The notes under the pieces are model-generated. The model was not told the origin of the DNA. It worked only from the letters and a program-made list of their open reading frames with translations, and did not search any database. Made by a program: the position numbers and the translations under genes. DNA of 64,000 nucleotides from Helianthus annuus (lineage: Eukaryota; Streptophyta; Magnoliopsida; Asterales; Asteraceae): the NCBI RefSeq assembly GCF_002127325.2, contig NC_035437.2, positions 108,156,321 to 108,220,320 of the forward strand, written 5' to 3'. Shown in pieces: positions 51,736-61,656 of the stretch (its first letter is position 1; each line of letters opens with the position of its first letter).

Positions 51736-51751
51736 ATATTTTGGGGGCAAT
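51736..51751 (+). other. Polypurine tract, element F
   Basis: TTTTGGGGGCAAT directly before the 3' LTR. Confidence 0.65.
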
Positions 51752-52470
51752 TGTTAGGGCTGGATTTTTATAACACAGGATCCTTACATGTGATCCTAAC
51801 CAGTGATCCTTGTTTCTTTGGCAAATAGTGATCCTCAGCAGAGTTCCAGGATCAGGATCACGGACCATCATAGGGATCCTCATGCTAACAGTTGTTTTCA
51901 TTGAATTTAATGTTATCTTGCAGGAATGTCTAGCAGGATCCGCTCTTAGCATCGCAAACAAGGGACGCGTCTTTACAACTTTGGCATATGCTTAATCAGA
52001 GATGAACGTTGTAGAGGATATGGAAACACGGCATGATTTAAGGGCGATAATTTAGGCTAGATTTACTTTTATTTCTAAAGGGGTAATGAGCTGATTGTTA
52101 GTCTATTTACCTAAAATAGGTCACTCACACTTGTATATATAACACTCTTCCCCATTCGGAAGACACACAACACATTTCTCACACGCTTAGACACTCGATA
52201 CTATAGTGATCCTTGTACTCAGCTCATTATCATCCGAAGTTGTAACCATTTTTTGTTATATTGAAGTTTGGTGATCGGTAGTTGCCATCACCCGAGGTTT
52301 TTTATGCCGGAGATCATTCATTGATCAAGGGCTTTTTCCTCGTATAAATCCTTGTGTCACTTGCATATTTCTCACTAAAGTGATCCTTTACTTTTTCAAC
52401 AAACCAAGCATCATTCCCCGTTTACCTAGAGTTTGGTTGCATTATCCTTGTGTGATTTTTGACCAAAACA
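51752..52470 (+). repeat. Element F 3' LTR (719 bp)
   Basis: Differs from the joined 5' LTR at about three positions near its start; followed by CCTAT and E's pol. Confidence 0.92.
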
Positions 52471-52475
52471 CCTAT

Positions 52476-54622
52476 ACCTCGCTGTATCAGGGAATGCTGT
52501 AAGTGTCGTTCTTATAAAAGACCATGAAGGTTAGCAATATCCTGTCTATTATGTGAGTAAAAGTCTGTTAGATGTTGAAGCTAGATATTCTCATTTAGAA
52601 AAATTGATATTAGCCCTAGTTATGGCATCGACGAAGCTTAGACATTACTTTGAAACGTATAGGATTCATGTTAAAACTAATTATCCTGTTAAAAATGTGC
52701 TTTGGAAACCAGAGATGTCCGGTAGGATGGCTAAGTGGTCAGTGAAGTTGAGTGCTTATGACTTAGTATATGAACCTAGGAATGCCATAAAGTCTCAGGC
52801 TTTAGCTGACTTTGTGGCTGATTTCAGTAGTGACATTCAGGATGAGGTAGACCAAGAAGTCCAACAATTAGGAGAATCTTCAGAATCCTGGACATTATAT
52901 ACTGATGGTGCATCTAATGTAAGAGTTTTAGGTTTAGGTATACTACTAAAATCGCCACAGGGGGACATAATACCCCAGGCTATTAGGTGTGAATTTCCTG
53001 CTACTAATAATGAGGCAGAATATGAAGCTTTGATTGCAGGATTAGAATTGGCTAAGAATATGAGTATCAAGAATTTGCAAGTATATGTTGACTCCTTGTT
53101 AATTACTAATCATTTTAATGGATCCTATGCAGTCAAGGGTGAGAAATTAATCGAATACCTCGGTATTCTAAAAAAATTAGCAGGATATTTCGATATTTTT
53201 ACACTTGAACAGTTACCAAGGGAGGTTAATGCTGAAGCAGATGCCTTAGCAAACCTGGGATCATCGATCAGGATACCAGACGGGACCCCGATACCAATAT
53301 TACATATCTTGTATCCTGCAACGAATCCTCAGGATAAAGAAGTAGCAGGTATTTAGGATCTTGGAGCGGAGTATCCTGAAAAGGATCCTAAATCCTGGAC
53401 GGCTCCAATCATGAGATATCTCAAGGAAGGACATATCCCCGGAGATGAAAATCCTAAGGCATTTAGGATGAAGGTATCACGATTCACTATTATAAATAAT
53501 GTTTTATACAAGAAATCTCTTGCAGGACCGTATTTGAGGTGCTTGGAGGGTCTTGAAGCCAAAGAAGTACTTCAGGATATACATGAAGGGGATTGTGGTA
53601 ACCACACTGGGGGCAGGTCATTGTTCTCCAATGTATTAAGGACAGGATATTATTGGCCAACGATGAGGGAAGATGCTACCGAATATGCTCGAAGATGTGA
53701 TGCATGTCAAAGACACAGTAACGTACTACATCAACCAGCTGAACCACTATATCCTGTAGCGTCCCCTTGGCCGTTCATGAAATGGGGGATGGATATAGTA
53801 GGGAAGTTACCAAAAGCTCCGGGAGGAAAAGTCTTTATGCTAGCAATGACGGATTATTTCTCTAAGTGGGTTGAAGCTGAAGCATTTGTCCAAGTTAGAG
53901 ACCAAGAAGTAGTATCCTTTATAAAAAGGAATATCCTGACCAGGTTTGGGGTACCAGCTGAAATCATTTGTGATAATGGGTCCCAGTTTATAAGCAAGAG
54001 GACTACTGACTTTTGCAAGAGTTGGGGAATCAAAATGATCACGTCTACTCCGGTGCATCCTCAAGCGAATGGACAAGCAGAATCCTCAAACAAGATAATT
54101 GTCAATAACTTAAAGAACAGACTTGGAGCCAAAAAAGGAAGATGGGCACAAGAATTACCCTTTGTTTTGTGGGCTGATAGGACAACGGTAAAGAATGCGA
54201 CACGCCAAACCCCATTTTCCTTGGTATTTGGAGCAGAAGCAATGATTCCAACGGAAATGGCGATACCTACTGCAAGATCACAGGATCCTGAACAGAATCC
54301 TGAAGCCTTATGTCAAGAATTAGATACTGTGGATGGAACAAGGGACGCATCAAAGCTAAGGATGGCAGCATATCAACAGAGGATATCCGGAGCATACAAC
54401 AAGAATATAAGGACTAGGAGGTTTTAAGTCGGAGATTGGGTGTTAAGAAAAGCTTTTCAGAATACTACGAATCCTGCTGATGTAAAATTGGCTCCAAAGT
54501 GGGAAGGACCATATGAGATTGAATCCGAATCAGGAAAAGGAGCATACCGACTCAAGAATATGGAGGGGGATATGCTACCAAAATCCTGGAATGCTATACA
54601 TCTAAAGCTCTATTTCATGTGA
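52476..54622 (+). pseudogene. Element E pol, right part
   Basis: The RNase H reading resumes as YLAVSGNAVSVVLIKDHEG, then a TAG. The end of RNase H and the archaeal-like RNase H (YTDGASNV, NNEAEYEALIAGLELA) run to a stop at 53356. Integrase follows from about 53411: zinc region HEGDCGNH...CDAC, catalytic MDIVG, CDNGSQF, QAESSNK with Glu kept. A TAA at 54425-54427 precedes the last 65 codons (VLRKAFQNTTNPADVKLAPKW). It is clearly diverged from A, F and H. Confidence 0.88.
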
Positions 54623-55966
54623 GTTTGGAATTTAATTTCTAACTCAGGATGGTATGAATTCTATCTCTTTTAATATGTTTAATATTATTTACTCTTTTGA
54701 ACTGATTACTGACTTAAGCATCGGAGGGGTGTTAGCCAAGCTAACACCCACCTTAGTTTAAGGGTGTTTTGCAGGATATGCTTCAGGATATACCTCCAGG
54801 ATATACACTCGGGATAATTCGGAAGATTAGAGGATTGGCCCCCTCTCTCACGTTTAAGGGATCCTGATCCCTTCACAGGTTTAAAGGTATTCACCTTTCA
54901 CACGAATTGGGTTTAAACACCCCGCCTGGAGCGCAAGTTATCCAGGGATAGTTCAAGGTGGCGGGACCAGTTCATGTAAAAGTGGCTGACAATTTCGTTA
55001 CTGTTGGCTATACCCTGGATCCTTAAGGTATATGAGGATTGATCACCCTCTCTCGCGAAAGGGTATTTTCATACTCTCTAAGATTTAAAGGTTTTCACCT
55101 TTCTAAGTCTTGGAGTTTATACACTCCCGCTTGTAGCGCACGAAAACAAGAGTGTTTTCACACTCTTCTAAGGTATAAAGGTTTTCACCTTTCTAAGTTT
55201 CGGGGTTTCCACACCCTCGCCTGTAGCGCACGAAACGTGGGTAAAATCCCCGGTAAAACTCAAAGACTTAAAGGTTTTCACCTTTTCAAGTCTTGAGGTT
55301 CTTATACTCCGGCTTAAATGCCTGGAAACTGGGTTTAGTCCCAATAAAATACATTTTTTTGGATAATCCCAAAGTATATTTTCAAAAAACATAATCATTT
55401 ACAAGTCTACATAATTTTTTGAAAAAAGATTGCTAAGTTTAAACAACTGGTTGAAGAATTGCTAAAGGATCATATCCCGGTACAACATACTGGTCCTGCA
55501 CAGACAGGGGACATCCGTGACGGAACATGACGTATGCTGATACTATATCCGACTGGGGACATTTATGCTGGAGCAAGAAGGAAACATATGCCAACATTAT
55601 ATCCCACTGGGGACATTGCGAATGATTCAAAGGTTTAAGAATGAAGATTATTGCCTAGGTGTTTCTGGTATGGATTCTTACTTTTCTAAGTTTGAAGGCC
55701 TTATCTGAGTAAGTTAAGTTTTTATGAAAATTTGTATTTAACTAAGTTTTTGTCAAACATTCTGAACAAAGGTGACAAAGCAATTAAGTATCATACCAGT
55801 ATCCTGATCAGGATATTCAGAACAAATTTTTCAAAATAACATATAACACGGAGATGAGGCTGAAAAGGTTAGTTTATTATTATTGGTCCAAAAAAATTGT
55901 ATTCTTGGTTCATCTCAAAAAGAGACCAATTCACCAAGAACACAATTAAGTTTTTAAAGCATATTT
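54623..55966. other. Element E tail
   Basis: Non-coding. The stretch at 54920-55030 (AGCGCAAGTTATCC, GGGACCAGTTCATG, CTGACAATTTCG, TTGGCTATACCCTGGATCC) is recognisably homologous to the H and F tails. The hairpin ladder is at 54879-55330. A two-copy repeat with ATCCSACTGGGGACAT lies at 55530-55620. The antisense gene, if present, would lie beyond G and the window. Confidence 0.7.
54879..55330 (+). repeat. Hairpin ladder, element E (about 100-bp tandem units)
   Basis: Four related units begin near 54881, 55085, 55175 and 55268, each opening with AAAGG-(TTTTCA)-CCTTT. Others: GGGTA-TTTTCA-TACTC (55061), GGAGT-TTATAC-ACTCC (55112), AAGAGTG-TTTTCA-CACTCTT (55148) and GGGT-TTCCAC-ACCC (55203). 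Units also share GCCTGTAGCGCACGAAA. Confidence 0.72.
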
Positions 55967-58425
55967 TGTAACACCCTATATATATAATATATATATAACT
56001 GAACATTTTATTATATTTTCTGACAAAATGAGGTCCCATTTTGTTGTTTATTTATTTTTTTTAGTAATCATGACTCGCACGACTGAGTTTCACGAATAAC
56101 TAAATGAACCATCATAATGGTTATCTATACAAAATTTTATAGTTACAATTTTTAGCGTATGCGGAAGCTTATTATAAGGCGGGTGACGTTTCAGTCCTTG
56201 TTCGGTTCTTGCCCTTCGCCTGATCTTTATCCGGCATGAATTACATCTCTTGACTTGTACCTAACATGGTTACACCCACCAAATCATTAGTTAATCATCG
56301 TGTAAAAATAATACGATCAAACAAGTCTACTAATATAGAGTTTTAAGAAATCAATGGAACAAACAAACATCAAGGGGCTCACCGTAACCTACGGTGACAC
56401 CGTACGTTACGGTGGCAACCTTTGTGCTACGGTGGTTAGCTACTGTTTTACGGTGGACATTTGTGCCCAGGGGCCACCGTAACTTACGGTGACACCGTAA
56501 ATTACGGTGGTGCCCAGTTCAGCTTTGGTATTTTGTACAAAATCTCGATTTTCCATCTTTGTTTCAATTCCTACACTGTTTAAACGGACAACTCTTAATT
56601 CTACTAACCGCTTACCCCATTATGAGGTGTATATTATGCAAGTCTATTAAACATAAATTGTGACCCAACCATCTATAGCCGACCATGACCCTTCACAAGG
56701 GTATCTTTATTTTTACGTACCTGGCACGGGTCAAGACGTTGACCCGTTAGTACTATCTTGCACGTTTCTGAATCCAACTAGTAACATCTCCTACTAGTAT
56801 TTTGTGCCTCCCTGTAAGTATGGAACTCACACAACACATAATCATCTATGCTCGGATTCAAGTGGTGTTTTTGTCACCACTTGACCCGTATGACCATTTG
56901 GTGATTTACACCATTGGTTCTACTTAAAATCCCTTTGTTAATCACTCAAAATGTGGTTAACCATTATTTTACCCATTCCAACCCGCTTGGTGCTTTACAC
57001 CTTCTAATTCAATTTCAAGTTATCTTGTTAATCACTATGGTGTGATTAACCTTATTACCCATTTTGACCCGTTACTAAAGAACCTCAATTCCCAATCCTC
57101 CAGTAAATCACCAATATTTGATTCACCATTAATTAGTCGTTTTGACCCATGTGGTGATTCACAACATTGGGTACTTTATGAAACACCTTGTTAATCACTA
57201 AAATGTGATTAACCTCTTTTACCCGTTTATTATTAAACATGGTATTACATATAAAATTTGCACGTCTAACTAAGAGTGTAAGTATTACTTACCTTGCGTT
57301 CGCATAGCATTCCTCGCATCTTCAATCCGTTTGACCCGTTCCTCTTCAAGCTCCCATCTAGCTTGATAAGAGTCAAACTAATACCTGACATCCATAAGAT
57401 GGTTAGCTTGATCATTCTACATAATGACCATCATCCTATGGACCATTTTCACGCTTATTTGACATTCGATTTAACATGTACAATCCAATTCAATGACCAT
57501 TTAGAATACATACTTATAATATGGTTCTTCCTTTCTATTGCTCACATGAGCTTTCAACATTACAATGACTTAAATGGCCATAATTATATTTCTCAATTTC
57601 ACCTAGGCATTTCATCAAGCACCTAGTGTGCATAAGTTTTTAACCAACATTTTCTTTTTATTTTCCATTCCCATGAGATCCAAGATCACCATGTGAGTGG
57701 AAATTTTCACATGATGTGGTTATATACCTTCCTAAACATCAACTTAACAGTTTCCACGCAATTAAAATGTACCAATTTATCCATGATTTATCACATACTA
57801 AGTTTCTACCTCATAACCCACTTAGGGCAAGGTTACATGACATAAATCTTCAATTTATCAAACATGCAACTATATAATTGTGATAAACATCACTAATACA
57901 AGTACATAACATCATTAAACAATCGAATTCAGAATCTATCATGCTCCTACATACATCATAATTTGCAAGAACACCTAGCTTCACATACCTTGAGTTGTTT
58001 AGGTACTAGAGACTTGATTTCACACTAGATTCGCCTCAATTTCATGTTGAATTCGGGTTTTTAGGGCTGAATCTTGCTTGTTTAAGCTTGAGTTCTTGAA
58101 ACCCCTCTTTCTCCTTCTCTATATGTCGACCCACACACCTTTGTGTGTGTGTGTTGTGTGTTTTCTTTACAAAATGTGCAGAATTTTGTTTATCTTTCTG
58201 CCTTTGGAACCTTTGGTCCCTCATGTTTCACTAGTTAGCTTAATTTAACATTTCCCCATGTATTTTTGTGTTAGTAAACACTTAACTAACTAGGTTGTTC
58301 CCCACATTCTATGAAATTTCCATATAATTATGTGACAACACCTAATTATAATATTTACCCAATATTAAAATATTGGGATATTTTAAAATAGTATTTTCCC
58401 AATATTAAGATATTAGGATGTTACA
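55967..58425 (-). repeat. Element G 3' LTR (2459 bp)
   Basis: On the + strand TGTAACACCCTATATATA...GGATGTTACA. It contains the palindrome cluster at 56381-56508 and many TTAATCAC/GTGATTAA words at 56930-57210. No coding is supported, although one 110-codon frame is repeated in both LTRs simply because the LTRs are near-identical. Confidence 0.9.
56381..56508. repeat. Palindrome cluster ACCGTAANTTACGGT in G's LTR
   Basis: Palindromes at 56381-56395, 56399-56413, 56476-56490 and 56494-56508 with ACGGTGG half-sites between. Same plan as B's cluster (15423-15551). It recurs at about 62070-62200 in the other LTR. Confidence 0.8.
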
Positions 58426-58463
58426 AGTCTACCCCCGTTAAGGAGGTTTCGTCCCCGAAACCT
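58426..58463 (-). promoter_or_regulatory. Element G polypurine tract and GGTTTCG hairpin
   Basis: Minus strand: GGTTTCG-GGGA-CGAAACC, then CCTTAACGGGGGTAGACT next to the LTR. B has the same hairpin at its pol end; here it has no coding context left. Confidence 0.65.
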
Positions 58464-58641
58464 TTCTTATTTTGTTATCACCTTGACCTTAATACGATTA
58501 GTTTTTGTTCAAGGTTTACAACATACCTTGCCTATGTGCCTTTTACAAATAGGATTTCTTGGATCCTTATTCCTACCTAGTCCTCTAAGGCCTTACTGGC
58601 TTTGATAGACTCTATCTCATAGCCTATGCTACTGTATTCCA

Positions 58642-58697
<56 letters not shown>

Positions 58698-61633
58698 AAC
58701 ATGATCGCGTCACGTCATGTTCGGTTTCTATCCATTTTTCTTTTGTACTTCAACCCTTAGACTATTTCCTTAAATCTTTGTTTTTCGGAGGGTATTGCTC
58801 TTAATATCCGCCCCTTTTGTTAGTGTCCCGTAGGTCACATCGGTCCCGTAGACCTTAGCATTACCTATACTCCAAAAAATATATCTTCTCTATAATGATG
58901 ACCCGAAGAGCAGGATTATCCCATTAATCACCTTTTTCCTTACTTCATTTCCGGAATTGTTTAATATTAACACACCCGGTTCATAACTTTCCAAAATTCT
59001 CATTATATGTACATATATATATATATGTTTATATTTTTAAATTCAGTCGGGTCTTTACATCCCCTTTATACCATTTCCTTGCCTAACAAGGCCCTTACAC
59101 TCCTCGTTCTCCCTTTTTTTTTATCTATGGCCCGTAGGTCGATTTCTTTTGTCAATGACTCATAGGTCCGTTTCCTTTTAATTATTACTCGTATGTCTAT
59201 TTCTTTGATCCGTGACCCGTAGGTCCATTGGTCCTATTGACCTTATCACTCAATACAACCCAAAGGTCGTGATAATCTCATTAATCATCTTTTATCTGTG
59301 TCTTTATTTTTAAGATGTTTTGGTGTTATCCCACCCGTTTTATGTTTTCAGGTTTACTTTCATTTGTCAATCTATTACTCATGGCCCTATTAGACCATGA
59401 AAATCAAGATGTGTATGTTTTGGTCATTCCTATCCCATCTTTTCCGAAACCAAGGTTTCGGAGATCTTTTTATGTACTCGTTAATATGCCTTTCTCATTA
59501 TTAGGGATTAAATGTGAGGGGTACTACCCTCATGACTCGTCATTCATCCCACGGGTCTCTTTGGACTCGCCTGTTATATACAAGTTTCTACCACATTTAT
59601 ATACGTGGTAACTATACTTCCATTTACTACCGCTTTTATACAACCTCATAGGTTGTTTATGGTGTGGTTCACCTTTTCATCTCTACCGCTTCTTATACAA
59701 CCCCGTAGGTTGTTTATGGTGCGGTTCACCTTTTCATCACTACCGCTTCTTATACAACCCCGTAGGTTGTTTATGGTGCGGTTCACCTTTTTATTTTCGT
59801 TATTGAATTCCTTGGACCTTGACTGTAGTCTAAGGTTACATTCGTTTTCCTTTTTAAACTAATCTTCCAACTTTATGATCCCCTTACGTCATTTACGCGT
59901 CAGTTTGTCCTACGCTTTGCATTATCCGGTTCTTACCTGTACTCCTTTACAACCCGTTACCCGGGTTCTTTATCTTAATGTTTTTAACATTCTTGTTTCG
60001 CTGTTTGCATTTTTCCTATCTACATTCCTTTACGACCCATCATATAGGTTCATTAATAATTCGCGCTTCTATTATTCGGTTTGCGCCTATTTGTACTACC
60101 AATTTCTTATACTGTATTTGTCTCGTTTGACTTATTCGTGTGAGGTTTTATCACTTATGAATGTCAAAGTTCGTTCTTTATTCGACCCGTTCAACTCTAA
60201 AATAGTTGAATATAGTTATCAAAATTTCTTGTTTGCAAATTCTCACCGTCTTTTAATCATGACTCATATTCCGAGTCTTTTGACTTTCTTTTTCGCGTTC
60301 CCGTCTCTCGGTTTACGCATTCACCCAGAATCCTACCCGTCCATCGGGTATCTTTACCGAAGTCATCGTCAAGTAACCATTCTTATATGGTTTTAGACAT
60401 CTTCTGAATTTATTTGATCGCCTTAGCGAAATCCATCGCTTTTATTTAGTCAAGTCTTTTATTCTTTATTCATTCTGTTTGACATGTTAGTGTGAATTTC
60501 ATTACTTATGACAGTCCAAATTTTATCTCTATGCTTAACATTCTCATTAGTCGGTCTGTATTTTTATATACTTTGATCTTTGTCCCTTCTCTCGGGCTCA
60601 TTATTCTAACGTAGTACGCTTCTGTCATCGGGCTTGCGCTTACGTTTTTTACCAAACATCCTACTTTTTGACTCATTTGGGTACCATTTAATTTAGTCCC
60701 ATTCACCCCGTCCTTACTACATCGGACGTAAATGTGTCCACTACAAGGAGTTCATGGTATCATATGCCACTACTTACTTGGCCAGAGTAAGCGGTCAACA
60801 CATGACACACATGACCTTTTATAGCTTTCACATCACGCCCTATGTAAGTAATGCCTCTATTTATTTCGTATCTCTGGTTTCATTTAGTAAAACTTTATTT
60901 AATTGCAAAACGACAAGCATTAGTTTTACTAGTTTTACACTTGAACATATATATTGTTTTCTCTTTTATCAAACTATTATATAATCATATTTGTTAATGT
61001 GATGGTTACACTTCTCAATAATATCTGTATTGAGAATATACACTTGGATAGTTACTTCCGTCCAAGTTTCCACATAGACTAGTTTCGTTATTGTTTTGTT
61101 ATTCATCCCGTGAATAACACTTATTTCTACTTAATGCGATTAATTTATAATGTGCACCTGGTAATGCTTGCCCTAACGGGCTTTCCATGCCGTTAACCTT
61201 GTGCGCGACTATTACGCGATTTAGGTCCTTGGTGAGTATGCTCCACTTGTCGTACTTTGGACCGTTCCTCTGTCATGCCCGTTACTTGTTATACTCTCAC
61301 CATCTTCAGATGGGAGTATCCTTCAATCAAACATTTACAAAAGTTAGTAATTTCGACATTAATAAACGCCTGTATTGTAATACAAGGCTCTTTTTTTTTT
61401 TTTTACTATACATGTCAACGCACGTGATTTCGTTGACTATACTTGTCGTTTTCATTGGGGTAACGTGCATTACACCATAACCCTATGTGTTGTTCACAAC
61501 ACTTTACCATGCTAGACCATTAATAAATTATACTTACCGGATTTTGCGATCAAGCCTCGAACCGAACACGCCTTTCCGAGTAAGAACACAAGGTTTAAGT
61601 CCAAGTATAGTCCCCACTATACTTGAATCTCTT
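58464..61633 (-). other. Element G internal region, non-coding
   Basis: No gag, protease, RT or integrase found in any frame. Contents: a (TC)n(TA)n microsatellite at about 58643-58695; degenerate CCCGTAGGTC repeats at 58820-59280; three tandem units of 56-57 bp at 59627-59795, each with an ACAACC...GGTTGT inverted repeat. Open frames up to 173 codons on the + strand are T-rich and repeat-derived; I do not call them genes. Confidence 0.65.
59627..59795. repeat. Three-unit tandem repeat in G
   Basis: Units start CTACCGCTT at 59627, 59683 and 59740, each containing TATACAACCNCRTAGGTTGT and GGTTCACCTTTT. The first two are complete; the third ends near 59790. Confidence 0.8.
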
Positions 61634-61653
61634 AAACCAGGGCTCTGATACCA
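61634..61653 (-). other. Primer-binding site, element G (initiator-Met type)
   Basis: Minus strand TGGTATCAGAGCCCTGGTTT, three bases from the 5' LTR. The leader that follows shares GTGTTCGGTTC and GCTTGATCG with B's leader. Confidence 0.85.
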
Positions 61654-61656
61654 ACT

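Noticed and set aside
52476..54622. A separate truncated Tat element to the right of F
   Set aside because: Target duplication CCTAT and exact continuation of the pol reading show it is the second half of E.
57294..57626. A 110-codon protein found twice (also at 62985-63317)
   Set aside because: The duplication only reflects the two LTRs of G; no family recognised and the composition is that of the LTR.
58643..58695. (TC)n(TA)n run as a regulatory element
   Set aside because: An ordinary microsatellite; nothing ties it to function.
59315..60396. Host genes in G's internal region
   Set aside because: T-rich frames with tandem-repeat protein sequence and no domain; they run against the element's direction and break at repeats.
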